From the NCBI GenBank assembly GCA_964036195.1, contig OZ038450.1, forward strand, positions 13,208,701 to 13,272,700: 64,000 bases of DNA, read 5' to 3'. The stretch is from Sphaerolaimus hirsutus. Lineage: Eukaryota > Nematoda > Chromadorea > Monhysterida > Sphaerolaimidae. Below are positions 42,401 through 51,047 of this stretch, piece after piece. Every line of letters begins with the position of its first letter. Positions within the stretch are counted from its first letter, which is position 1. The notes under the pieces are model-generated. The model searched no databases. It was not told where the DNA came from and saw only the letters and a list, made by a program, of their open reading frames with translations. Both the position numbers and the translations under genes were made by a program.

Positions 42401-45160
42401 TTTTCTGCCATCCATAATATCCTCTTGAACTTTCTCAATCACTCCTTGCTCCTCTTGTGCTTTCATGATTGCCTGAATTTTCTCCAGTAATTCTGGGTCT
42501 CTCTTGAGCCTGTTGGTGAGGTATCTGAACCTCTTGAACGCCATTGCTTTGTTGTCTGGTAGTTCATGCAAATTTGGCTTGTACATGAACTTAACAGAGT
42601 ACCGTCCATCTGGGTTTCTCTGTACACTCTCATTGAATTGCTTGATGGCCTCATCATCCTCGACGAGGTCTGGCTGGTCCATTATGCCAATGGTATCCAG
42701 TCTATCCATATCTTTGACATTTGGTACAGGAGCAATTGACAACGGTGCTTCCTCGTACCACTTTTCTCTCTGAATTTGATGCACAATTGTGTTGACCACC
42801 ACCGGATATGCGCCATCCGTGGTCCATTGATTTCTGTTGCTCGTCAGCTGCCCACCTCCCATCAGCAATCCCAATTCTGATGGAATGACATACAATCCTG
42901 ACGGAAGTCTGGTGGTGCTGGTGTTTCTGGACATCAAGTCCCAGAAATAATTCAAGCCCACTATAATGTCTGGCTTGAACTTGCACTCTGTCTCTTTTTC
43001 CTTGGGAATTCTGTCTGCAAAGTAACTCTCATCCGGGAAGTACTTCTGCAGGTACTTTTCGTCCTGTTCTGACACAGGCACTTTGATTTGTTCTGTGGTC
43101 AACGTCGGGACCACATCTGCCACCATTTCCACTTTCTGGCCATTTCTGAGCCGCATTCTGAATTCCACTTGCTGTACTACTTTATAGTGCGGCTTTTCAT
43201 TTCCGAATGTGTACACCTGGATGTGGTGTTCACCTGTACTCTTCAAATTGAGTTTCTTGGCCACTTTCTCTGACATGTACGTTCCCTGGGATCCTGTGTC
43301 CAGGAACGCTTGGATCTGTAGTGGTGGCTGTTCAGGCTCCATCTCTGTATCCATTTCTGAAGCTTCAATCACGGTTCTGGCTGTCATCAGCATTGACATA
43401 TTCCTGTTTACTGACAGGTTCACTGACGTATTCTGTTGCTTTGTATTTGGTTCTGTGACCACTGTGCTGGATATGGTCTCTGTCTCTACCACTTCTGGTC
43501 CAGCTTCTTCCACAGTGACACAATTCACTGTGGCCTTTCTCTGTTGGCTATGTGCTAGTCGACCGGCCGTCGGCACAGACTTTCTGCCATTGTTTGCTGA
43601 TTGCTGGCCATTCTGTTGACCATTCGCTCTGAACGCTGGAATTTGCCGTCCAGCGTTTCCATTGCCATTGTCACCAAATTTCTCTGGGCACACCGCAGTG
43701 TGGTGCCTATTGGACTTGCAATAGAAGCAACTTCTCGTAAATTGACATTGATTCATGTAATGCCCTTTCTGCAGGCATCTCAGGCATCGCTCTGCCTTTG
43801 ACAAAATCACTCTCCTTTCTCTGGCAGTTTTGAACTTTGGACACTTATCGTTAAAGTGTAATTGCTGTGTGTCATTGCAGAACACACACGGCCTCCCAGG
43901 ATTCATAAATCCAGCCTGTGGTGCACTCTGACCATTCTGGATCACAGACATGCTCCCTGTGCTGGTCCTTGGGTTCTCTGGCCCTCTGAATCGATTCCCA
44001 TTGCCTTGGAATCGATTATTGAATTGCTGTGCGCGTGGATTATTCCCGAATCCCTGGCGCGATTGCTGAACTGGTGCCTCAGTTTGCTGTGCGTGCTGTA
44101 CAGCCTCACTGAGCGCTAGCTGCTTGCCAAACAGCTTTCTGAATATCTCCACTGTCAAGGCTTCCTCAGTTCCCTGTTCCTTCTGGATTTCTCTGAGAAC
44201 CTCGGGTGGCACTTTCTGTTGCAGCTGGCTCAACAGCATTGGATGTTCCACTGATTCACCCAGTGACTCCAACTGCTGGAGCAGCCTTTCAATTGCATCA
44301 AACAAAATTCTCATATCCTGACAGGTATTCCTGGCCTGTCGCAGCTTCATGATATTACTCATCAGCGTGTTTCTGACCACAACTGGCTGGTCATATCTCT
44401 TTTTGAGCATTGCAATTGCGGGTGCATAATTCTCTGCGGTCACACTCAATCCACTGATCATGCCAAATGCTGAGCCTTTCAGCAAGCTCCTCAAGTATGA
44501 GAACTTGGAAATGTCCTCCAAATCTGTCCGATTGTGAATGTGGGATTCGAACATTTGCCACCATGATCGAAATTTGACAATTTCCCCAGTAAACTGTTCC
44601 ACTTCCAGTTTTTGCAATTTGACGCTTTTTGCTGTGGTTGCATTGGTTGAACTGGGTCCCTGAACAGCTCCCTGAGCTGTCAGAGCCATCTGTGCAGCCA
44701 TCTGCTGTATGAATGCTGTGTTAACTTCATACATGGTATTTCCGCTCTGTTGCTGGATCATGTCTTGCAACTCTTCGATGTACACATTCATGGCTACTAC
44801 TTTCTGTGTCACCAAGTCTGACATATTTGCATATTCCTCATATGAGTCTTGGTATATCTTCTGTTCTTGTTCCATCTGGTCGGGTTCGTCAATGTCCTTG
44901 ACGATATCCCTCCATGCATCAAATTGAGTTCTCACTGCAGTCATTGCACTTTCCAATTTTGCACCCTCCTGTTTGATAGTTGCAATCACTCTTCTCATCT
45001 CTGTTCTCTTATCATCCTTTGATGCTTCCGCAAATAGTTCCAGGTCATACTTGGCAAATTCTCTTGCCAATCTACTTTCCACCCTGTGCTTTGCTGGCCC
45101 CAGGGTCTTTCTGATGTGACCCGTTGGCGAAACCATTTTCGCTGATGAATTTTCCTTCAC
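36434..45160 (-). CDS. BEL/Pao Gag-Pro-Pol-Env polyprotein, intact 2,908 residues
   Basis: One frame without stops. Residues 1-545 are Gag, with a DUF1759-like region at about 180-360 and CCHC-type knuckles between Cys425 and Cys491 (CLRCLQKGHYMNQC). The aspartic protease active site is DTGS at 621-624. Reverse transcriptase spans about 935-1180, with ADIEKAF (Asp986) and YVDN at 1064-1067 in place of YxDD. RNase H spans about 1243-1375 (Asp1247, Glu1292, Asp1323, Asp1371). The integrase HHCC zinc site is His1612, His1617, Cys1647, Cys1650, and the DDE triad is Asp1683, Asp1745, Glu1806. A DUF5641-like tail covers about 1890-1997. From about 2060 an envelope-like region follows: a hydrophobic signal-like span (2063-2078), a cysteine-rich ectodomain, a glycine-rich pre-membrane segment (2652-2690), a membrane anchor (2691-2719), a juxtamembrane Cys cluster (2733-2752) and a basic/Ser-Thr tail. 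The start is the first ATG; Met9 is an alternative. Confidence 0.95.
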   Translation of the reverse strand: MKENSSAKMVSPTGHIRKTLGPAKHRVESRLAREFAKYDLELFAEASKDDKRTEMRRVIATIKQEGAKLESAMTAVRTQFDAWRDIVKDIDEPDQMEQEQKIYQDSYEEYANMSDLVTQKVVAMNVYIEELQDMIQQQSGNTMYEVNTAFIQQMAAQMALTAQGAVQGPSSTNATTAKSVKLQKLEVEQFTGEIVKFRSWWQMFESHIHNRTDLEDISKFSYLRSLLKGSAFGMISGLSVTAENYAPAIAMLKKRYDQPVVVRNTLMSNIMKLRQARNTCQDMRILFDAIERLLQQLESLGESVEHPMLLSQLQQKVPPEVLREIQKEQGTEEALTVEIFRKLFGKQLALSEAVQHAQQTEAPVQQSRQGFGNNPRAQQFNNRFQGNGNRFRGPENPRTSTGSMSVIQNGQSAPQAGFMNPGRPCVFCNDTQQLHFNDKCPKFKTARERRVILSKAERCLRCLQKGHYMNQCQFTRSCFYCKSNRHHTAVCPEKFGDNGNGNAGRQIPAFRANGQQNGQQSANNGRKSVPTAGRLAHSQQRKATVNCVTVEEAGPEVVETETISSTVVTEPNTKQQNTSVNLSVNRNMSMLMTARTVIEASEMDTEMEPEQPPLQIQAFLDTGSQGTYMSEKVAKKLNLKSTGEHHIQVYTFGNEKPHYKVVQQVEFRMRLRNGQKVEMVADVVPTLTTEQIKVPVSEQDEKYLQKYFPDESYFADRIPKEKETECKFKPDIIVGLNYFWDLMSRNTSTTRLPSGLYVIPSELGLLMGGGQLTSNRNQWTTDGAYPVVVNTIVHQIQREKWYEEAPLSIAPVPNVKDMDRLDTIGIMDQPDLVEDDEAIKQFNESVQRNPDGRYSVKFMYKPNLHELPDNKAMAFKRFRYLTNRLKRDPELLEKIQAIMKAQEEQGVIEKVQEDIMDGRKFHILPHQPVITPEKTTTKVREVYDASAKPPGMPSLNECMYRGPVILPQLVGMLMRFRLHGIALVADIEKAFLQISLQDSDRDVTRFLWYKDPTKPSMEDNIQIYRFARVPFGIICSPALLALTVRYHLNQAGTENAKLIDENLYVDNLILSVDTEQKAIELYQESKVLFTEAQMNLREWNSNNKNFTWQLAESDVAKEIVTTVLGMKWDIESDQMWLKTPKTVQKSQLSETDQKIKLPTKRTVAKVTAGCFDPMGLVSPVLLPAKRFLQTLWHSGPSAKEWDTPLSEEQTAIWQQLETELLKVGQIKFNRNLNYQSGADAQLHIFVDASAMAYSAAAYICQKTENDSGTSSLLYSRLRLAPKKPEVTIPRLELLAMLIGSRMSKFIHKELKDVKFNQTVVWSDSTCCLKWLTTAKPLACFVKNRLDEIRKIQSETENMHIRHIAGLENPADMATRGMNMSELEGSNLWWKGPEWLMTGEWPEPKVEPVTPEVMAEIKKEELKFPKASPIYLGATQQVVSDPDASNVQADESKQSNPLGIEIQRFSSLTKLLDATVYVMRFVRQMHKKRSKNDSQNGLSEIMKSICGTIKPQGIISIEERESAWKYWIKVTQQNHYKGVAKILATGHSKDSQDGKKAAADQQLIKWLNVQMHQDGILKCHGRMEHTDPQEVTVPLILLPATATVTQLIVRDQHEKLMHAGVQHTLAAIRQKYWITQGRRVIYNVTRTCPTCKKLGAKPYQLPPMPDLPETRVQRARPFQYTGLDYLGPVWYKVDKDHRKMWICLFTCMVTRAVHLESVLDMTAQEFLNAVRRFIARRGKPEAVISDNATQFKLTEKVLSTSTDKAINTGKEWSEMVKSGAVQTYCSQQQIQWNMTTPMAPWQGGVYERMVGITKKHFKAAVGHRMLTLQELLTLLPEVEAVINSRPISYIYGDVKSLRVLTPKDFLTGEGQIGAPQFDADKDGEFVPRMDNAAKLQKYWETTQQTLDKFWDLWHQEYIPSLRERTQVTHKHGRLTATQEPKVNEVVLIYEENMPRGAWRMGRIEQLEPSKDGQIRSAKVRTANRNVVSRPLNQLYPLEINSKTMDIPETAVTVKVNLLDPAIVQKHVRNQSSNRDSVQNPAQRNSASDRVLRSATGKATATTSSLVIGMLCMVLMLTGMSESAMLREAGKAYSEVFSRTYVLETSTVRPPSLAAHHGLPPLPSEWPPKSVREMQTYERFKDAIKDHPVEQVINSQSQKYQICTSGRHGHALTVPEEVQCHIPPRNFVKAMKVTLYAQRQIPQKEKAYRCYIRIKEIITHTSFWGAKGITGNFEKYQQVGVVACNYARIHKMFRGTPLVEMEPRVWTTNQTLNVEYSWCCHDKENVVSNFYMEEGTVASLDGKTVISDLQDFSQCRAMMGHCRDHNYGITVWDTENFKHQCAYERIGRFKSEISGQTIIVSKLQAAYSHSNKTKRPIGSECVPGDTYYTDQGGVFIQFDRREDVPVEWAMPGKIVEARESTISGTLYARLDDRNSKFQFLQHVVREMTQAQFAIVWHQLCQLRKNQLDMLTQLFRIDPTLGIRAMLGRQDVHAEWAGEAIMFWECKEVQPYIIYQTGKVGETCYKYTPMRLDKDGPLWFKSPGSRDLVEKSPEEDCSHTTPHLYRNEHGQWKSAHGMVHVTETPIEMTWKGQWQAFTFDAPHLFTNIVNRATNFMDVRGQIQRLQNLEHVQNQLIDYTADMSLDPRVIRNSIEGIGAGIGQTAAGIGKAYGHYISGVSKGYTNFMGGMLKGPFQVIINTIAMLLGVTILIAGIVAAGYLWYNWRIATGKPVIPPCVYTCIWRCIVCPFKCIWLCFRAIRYTIKKSTQKETNYPQRKVRKTELRPAIKRRARSNSTQSVRFARRAETEDRMAKSLSAYVQPDESSADEGQVRVRNRDSVHMPDIRKFTSRERAGSDTGNYLLHPQARSALASPTTGPATSRTPTTSRTTTFTTEATVETPLITLAPTTTSM

Positions 45161-46364
45161 TGTTTCTCTTTATAGTGCGTCGCCTGTGACGCTTGGGACG
45201 CTTCTCTGCGTCTTTCTGTGTAGTGCTCTGTGCACCACGGATTTGTTGTGCCACGCACAATACCAATGCAGTCCTACAGGCCCCTGACGTGTTCTCACGC
45301 GTTGACCTTTACTGCACTGGCACCAGGTGTGTTCCTAAAGCCCCTGACGTGATTGTTTACACGCGTTGACTTCAACACACCGGTCAAATCTACCTGGACA
45401 ATAAACAATTTATTTGCCCAGCAGTGTGCGCCCAAAGAGGGTCCGTACACACTCTTTCTGAGCGCTCTGGCGCTCTTTCTGGCACGCCTGTGTGCCTTGT
45501 GACCACGCCGGCCACTTGCTTTCCTGAGCGGCTCCTGTGCCGCTGTGCGCAGTGCTGCGCTTGCCGTGTCACCTGTGACACGTTTCTGTGCACTCTGGTG
45601 CACTTTCTGATTCTGGGCAGTGTTTCTGTACACTGCTCTGCAATTGCGCCTGTGCAATGCAGAATTTCTGGCACTTTTATGCTGTCTGATCTGATGGTAC
45701 CGAGCAGGCACAGCGTGTATATTTGATGGGAGCTCCGCAAAGCTCCTACACGCTACCAAGTATCCTAATACTTGGTTTTCAAATCCACTCTCTGTCAGCT
45801 ACAGCCCTCTGTCAGCTACAGCCCTTTGTACACTGATACCCCTACTTTTGCACTTCCGAGGTATGAGTCCACTCTTACCCAGTGGAGCGAGGGACCTCCG
45901 CGAATGCCCAAAAACAGCCCTTTGACTAGCGTGGCTCTGTGGCGATCCTGTCTCCGTCAGGTCACCCTCCCTTGGCATAGGAAGGACGTGCGAGCGGTCA
46001 CTGGCGTCCGGATGTCCAGGAGCGTCCAGCGAAAGTTTGACCACCGTCCGACAATGACTCCTTGTCAAATGCCGGTGCCGCCCAGCGTCTAGCACCTTGC
46101 CAGAGCACTGGTGAAAGCTGCCTGAAATCCTGACAGGCTTGTCAGAACTCCAGTGTCCTCCGCGCGTGAGCGTAGAACCGCTCCCAGGATGTAGACAGGA
46201 GTGCCGTGACTTTGGCACAATGCTGTCTGCAAATCAACAGCCAACGCTCAGCCAAGGCCAATTGATGTTCAGCAGGACTTTTGAAGTTCTGCCAACTGCC
46301 GCACAATGTCCGTTCCGGCTTGGTGATAGCACAATGTCATGCAATCACCCTGCTTGCTGCGCCA
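45161..46364 (-). other. BEL leader (5' untranslated region)
   Basis: About 1.2 kb between the 5' LTR and the main start. It is GC-richer than the flanks, with near-repeats of CCTGACGTG...CGCGTTGAC at 45285-45370. A 154-codon arginine-rich frame (- 45295-45759) overlaps another frame, and neither shows a known domain. The packaging signal is expected here. Confidence 0.5.
46347..46364 (-). promoter_or_regulatory. Primer-binding site position of BEL element
   Basis: Directly after the CA end of the 5' LTR, the - strand reads TGGCGCAGCAAGCAGGGT. The leading TGG matches the CCA end of a tRNA. The exact tRNA cannot be assigned here. Confidence 0.6.
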
Positions 46365-47659
46365 TGTGATGAAGCCACCGAAGTCAGCGTCTTCTACCAC
46401 CGAATCCAGCAGCTCCAAGACCGTAGTGAGAAACGGCCTTTAGAGTGGTTGATTTCCCATTGTAGCCGAACGTCCACTTGTCGACAGCCAAGTTGAGTTT
46501 ATTTCGTGGTTGCGTGTTGAAAGGGGTTCAAATTGTTTCAGGTACTTTATTTGATCAGATACAGCCACATATAAAAGCGCAAAGCCTAGCGAGCTTCCTA
46601 GTCGAAGTTTCTATCGCTAGCTTATTTTCGTTCAGAAGCTTGGGGTCCGCAGACTGAAGTAAAAACTCTCAAAGTAGCTAAGACACGGAAATCACGTATA
46701 GAAAAACAGCTACAGTAATTTCCTAATACAAATGCACAAATAAGACATAAATGCAACAAATAAACACATCTAGCCGAAACAGTTGCCTTATACTGCGCGT
46801 GCATACATTCAAATAATTATGGTAAAGAAATACCAGGTACAAATTGGGCTAATGGAAAAACTATTAATCTTGAGGCGCGAAGTCGGCAAACTCGGCCGAT
46901 TTACTAATTTGCTTCAATTTGTCAGAAAACATTGACGCACATTGGAACTAATAAATTAGGGTTTGAAACTGTAAATAGTAGTGCAAATGTTCCTAATGAC
47001 GTAAATAGAATAAGGTATATTCAACATGATAATAATAATCACTTCCTGGAAACGTATGTTGAATAGTCTAGCAAATTGGGACTTATTTGAGGTAAATGGG
47101 TATTGTAATTGAGCAGAGTTTATAATATATTCAATTGAGCAAGGTATTATAATTATTAAGTAAATATAAATAGTTGTGAACAGGGTTATGACAATTATAC
47201 CTATGCGAAGGGCTTTGTAAAGTAAATGCTAGTTGCCCGCAGGGCACCATTTCTCTATTAGGACGCTGGCCTGGATAATTACGCAGCACGTAAATATTTA
47301 CAAGATTTGACTTTTGTAAACTGCAAGTAAACTATGCAAATGTATGTATAATCATGATCAGAAAATTACGGCGAGTTGAATGAGCCTAATTTTATATTAA
47401 TACACCTAATAATAACATATTTGACCTTTTAACCTAAACATTCCACATAAACCTATCAATAACTTATAGAGCACTTTCCTAATCGAATATTCTCCATGGG
47501 TAAATAATATAGTGCAGGAAATACAATTTGATATTTTGCGTGGTAAATAAATATAGTGCATGAAAAGTAAAATAGTGCAAATAAGTAAATATGCGAATAT
47601 GAGCCTAATTATCAATTCTCTGTATTTCTTTATCCATCCATTTTGCCACGGTCAGCACA
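46365..47659 (-). repeat. 5' LTR of BEL element
   Basis: Identical to the other LTR except about two substitutions, at a constant offset of 11,268 bp at both ends, so no net indel. Short frames inside (60-69 codons) are duplicated with it and are not genes. Confidence 0.93.
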
Positions 47660-48211
47660 AGATTTGCTTGCACTGTATTTGCAAATGTATACTTGGCGGA
47701 CCGCAAAGTAGGTGCAGAATCCTACCCATAAAGAAATGAATTAAATCTTGTGATAAAATCGCAATTTATTATTCCATAGTTGAAGCGGAAAAGCTGCTTA
47801 TCCCCAAATCCACCTGATAATCGACAGTTGATTAGACTAATTCCGTGCAGCGTGTGGTGTGTTGACATTGCGTAACTTTTTATTTAATATCTTCAAGCAA
47901 GATTGATCACATGAGCGGATTATTTGTGCTGCAATGACAGCGGAAACAATGAAAGGAGTGTGCTGCCGACAACCCAATTATTTGTGCTGCGGTGACACTG
48001 GAAACAATGAAAGGCCTTCACCGCCAGCCTAACTTTGAACCGGAATACCCAGAATAAAAGCAGACGTTGGGGGACTGATGCGTGTGGTTTTTTCTTGTGT
48101 GAGAGCACGGGTCTGTTGTGATGCGCAGGCGGCGAAAATCAGTGTGGCAAAAAAAATACCCAAGCCACTTGAAAGCGTCGCTCTAGCCGTAGTGTATAAG
48201 TGCACTCATTC

Positions 48212-48432
48212 GGCCGTCTGCGAATTCATTTTTTATTTTATTTTGTCGGGCGGGTTACTCGCATAGGTCATGCTTTTGTGTAGTCAGGTGGTCACTTTTT
48301 TAGCGTTCACTGTCCGCAACCGAAATCATGAGGGCAGCGACAAGAAAGACATGCATGCACGAGCGTACAAAAGCGCGACTTATGCGAGTAACCTGCCCGA
48401 CAAAATAAAATAAAAAACGAATTGGCAGACGG
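48212..48432. mobile_element. Small fold-back nested in the old TIR transposon
   Basis: GGCCGTCTGCGAATTC and its inverse (GAATTGGCAGACGGCC) enclose arms TTTTGTCGGGCGGGTTACTC / GAGTAACCTGCCCGACAAAA. The other arm of the host transposon (near 34785) lacks it. Confidence 0.5.
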
Positions 48433-48968
48433 CCACGAAATGACGAAATCGTGATTTCCGAGCCAAAATCGAAGCGATAACCGTCATATTGCAATATCGG
48501 CGACCTTAAGGGATAGTTTCGTGTATTTTATGAAACGCCTTGCTCTCGGTGCATGTGCGTCGATGCGGCGGAACTTTGAAAAATCTATCGGGCGTACGCC
48601 CTACCCTACAAATCTGTAGGGAGTATTAAATCTGGCCCATGCCAGTCCCAAACCCACATGCCCTGAAATGTGTCAAATGTCAAGCAGATTGTAAAAAGTC
48701 ATGTAAAATTCCCTGTAAAATGACAAACATACGTCATTGTCATTTAACATAATTATAACTTTACAACTCGACTTAGAGCTTTTTTTGCTTTAGCACTTAA
48801 AACTTTTCTTATCGCTTATCACTATTAATGTAGCAGCATAGATAAATATTTACTTTAATTCATTCCACCATTGTTAAAATCATAAATAGCCTACAGTTTC
48901 CTACCCATACCCCCAAGTATCCATGTATATGGTATCCATGTGTATATTTTACATTATATACTATTTAC

Positions 48969-49129
48969 CTATCTTGCATACATTTATGTAGGCGGGCCGA
49001 AATTTCGCTTCGGTTCAGTGCGTCTGAAATCCCAAAAGACAATGGAAAATTGTCTATTGTGACTCGCGCAGACCATTCAGACAGAAACGTTGCTCTATCA
49101 CACGGATTGCACAAATTTTCTCCTACCAG
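48969..49129 (-). CDS. Candidate internal exon, unknown gene
   Basis: On -, acceptor GTGGAATTTTCAG and donor GATAG|GTAAAT enclose 161 nt with an open frame: LVGENLCNPCDRATFLSEWS, then ARVTIDNFPLSFGISDALNR, then SEISARLHKCMQD. It has three cysteines and a mixed soluble composition. No family is recognised and neighbours on the same strand were not found. Canonical splice sites at both ends and a protein-like composition favour a real or recently lost exon. Confidence 0.42.
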
Positions 49130-49172
49130 CTGAAAATTCCACGTAACGAAAAGTGGCATTGTAACGAGAATA

Positions 49173-49740
49173 CCGTATTTACTTGAATAGCCCCACTAGG
49201 AAGTTCTGTTTGTCAAACTTTCTTGCTGGGGTGGGCGGAGTCTCGAGGGAAAGACATATCAGTAATCACAGTGGACTTCGTGCCAACATTTTCATTGGTT
49301 TTTGTCACTTCTCTTTTACTTCTGTTCGTCGCATGTACCATACCGTAAATCCTCGAACGATTTTTCCCTGTTACATGGCCTGAGAGAGAAAACAATGAAC
49401 TCCCTCGTCGAAAAACACCTGATGTTACATCTTTTTGAAATGTTTTATGTACCTATTTATGTATTCTCTGAAACCAGTTATTTTTTTGCAGCTGATGTTC
49501 ACAATCAGCAGTTTTATTACTTGAATTATGTATTTCTGAAAATTAGATCATCAATTTTACTGGAAATTCTGACGAATTTTGGAAATGCTTGAATAACTCC
49601 CGACTGCCTTGAATACCCCCACAGTCAGAGAAGTCTGATGAAAAAATAACTATCCTGTCGACTTCCTTGAAGATTTATGCAAACTACTAAAATCCTATAC
49701 AAGGAAGACCCTTTCCGAGGGAGTTATTTAAGGTTGGATG
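49173..49740. mobile_element. CCGTATTTACTTGAATAGCCCC-type element, right end unclear
   Basis: TA then CCGTATTTACTTGAATAGCC at the left. Towards the right, CTTGAATAACTCCC, CTTGAATACCCCCAC and GAGGGAGTTATTTAAGG are decayed family motifs. It includes a frame of 96 codons with no support. Confidence 0.45.
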
Positions 49741-49804
49741 GGTAATCCCCCACCCGCAAAGACGGTGCATATGGTATTCATAGTTGTTAAAACGTACATA
49801 TTTA

Positions 49805-50277
49805 CCGTATTTCTCCGTGTAAACCGCCCCCCCATGCACAACGCCCGGGGCGTAATACAGCTTTATAGCGCCCCCGGGGCGCAATACAAGGTTTCAAAAA
49901 CCATGAAAAATTGAAAAACCACACAACAAATAACACTGTGCAATAATAAAATTTGAACTGTTTCAATGCTGTGCCTTGCCGCGTCTGCGCGACATGCACG
50001 TTTTTCAGTTGAATAAGCTGCACGTTGGGAAAAAACATGTAAATATCTAAGGCACGTTCACAAAAAATGGGGTTTTTGGCATTGGAGGATTCTTTGCTGT
50101 TTTGTTGCTTGAATTCCGATTGCAAAATGGCTCGCACTTACTACACAACTGTGGTTATGTATAACGCCCCCCTCTAAATAAATTTACGCCCGGGCGTTAT
50201 ACAAGTTTTCAAAAAAGGTTGGTAAAAAGTGCCCAGGTTTTTTATAACGCCCGGGCGGTTTACACGGAGAAATACAG
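49805..50277. mobile_element. MITE, CCGTATTTCTCCGTGTAAAC family, copy 1
   Basis: Ends CCGTATTTCTCCGTGTAAAC and GTTTACACGGAGAAATACAG, with TA at 49803-49804 and 50278-50279. Subterminal GCCCGGGGCG / CGCCCGGGCG arrays. The same first nine bases occur in the CCGTATTTCCTCGAA family. Confidence 0.75.
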
Positions 50278-50279
50278 TA

Positions 50280-50704
50280 CCGTATTTCCCCGTGTAAACC
50301 GCCCCCCCCCGTGCACAACGCCCGGGGCGTTACACAGCTTTATAGCGCCCCCGGGGCGCTATGCTTGGTTTCAAAAACGTTAGCCAATTTGAAACCTTCA
50401 CATGAGTACATGACAAATCAAGCTGAACAGTAATGTAACGTCTACTTGGTTTGAACTATTTGAATAGTGTACCTTCCGCAGGCATTGTTATTCCGTGGTA
50501 TGCACGTTTTTTTACCATTGAATTCGCTGCATACTGGAAGACAACGCAAAATATGTAAATATTTAAGGGAAAATTCTCCGTGCATAGCGCCCCCCTCGGA
50601 ATGAATTAACGCCCGGGCGTTATACAAGTTTTGAAAAAAGGTTGCTGAAAAGTGCCTCGGTTTTGTATATTTAACACCCGGGCGGTTTACACGGAGAAAT
50701 ACGG
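50280..50704. mobile_element. MITE, same family, copy 2, abutting copy 1 at one TA
   Basis: Ends CCGTATTTCCCCGTGTAAAC and GTTTACACGGAGAAATACGG. Its left TA (50278-50279) is also the right TA of copy 1; its right TA is 50705-50706. Internal sequence is similar but not identical to copy 1. Confidence 0.75.
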
Positions 50705-51047
50705 TACGTTTATTCTAAAAATACACATACTCGAGTAGTATGTAAAAAGTCTACGTTTCATCTGAATGAAAGTACCCATACTCACGTTCACGCGTACTTT
50801 TTTAAAGTACTCGAGTACATAAAAAGTATTTCGTATAGGCTTCATATCAGCTTTTTCAAGACACAGAAACGGAAAAAGAAAGAAAAAAGCTAAAAGTAGG
50901 GAAAAATAGTGAAAATTTGGTATATGCCAAATATCCTCTAATAAGACCCTTTGGAATAACTACCCCCTGTTGGGCAAGTAAGGAAAAAATAACTTCCGTT
51001 GAATAGCTCCCCCTCTTGAATAACTTTTCCCTATTTGATATTTACAT

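Larger units (their letters stand above)
35097..47659 (-). mobile_element. Complete BEL/Pao LTR retrotransposon with envelope-like domain (12,563 bp)
   Basis: LTRs 35097-36391 (3' LTR in element sense) and 46365-47659 (5' LTR) are the same length and start TG / end CA. The 5-bp repeat AGATT occurs at 35092-35096 and 47660-47664, as expected for BEL/Pao integrase. Immediately inside the 5' LTR, on -, a TGG-initiated primer-binding-site position is found. One 2,908-codon frame fills the interior after a leader of about 1.2 kb. A polypurine tract is not obvious before the 3' LTR (the sequence is CTTCCGCCCGGAG). Confidence 0.95.
34572..48638. mobile_element. Old TIR DNA transposon remnant hosting the BEL element
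   Basis: GGGCCAGATTTAATACTCCC at 34572 and its inverted copy ending at 48638 start arms of over 200 bp (TAGGGCGTACGCCCGA, CGCATCGACGCACATGCACC, CCGATATTGCAATATGACG). Without the BEL insertion the element would be about 1.5 kb. Only one arm contains the small fold-back at 48212-48432. No transposase is recognised. Confidence 0.6.

Noticed and set aside
36654..44927. Many + strand and alternate-frame ORFs across the BEL body
   Set aside because: They are shadows of the 2,908-codon - strand frame.
45295..45759. 154-codon Arg/His-rich frame in the BEL leader
   Set aside because: It overlaps a second open frame of similar length in GC-rich leader sequence, with no domain; an accessory gene cannot be argued.
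46347..46364. Assigning the BEL primer tRNA
   Set aside because: The TGG position is clear, but the following bases cannot be matched to a tRNA without a tRNA set from this species.
35092..47666. A 7-bp target duplication AGATTTG around the BEL element
   Set aside because: The TG belongs to the LTR start (shared by both LTRs, and placing the TGG primer site directly inside), which leaves the usual 5-bp AGATT.
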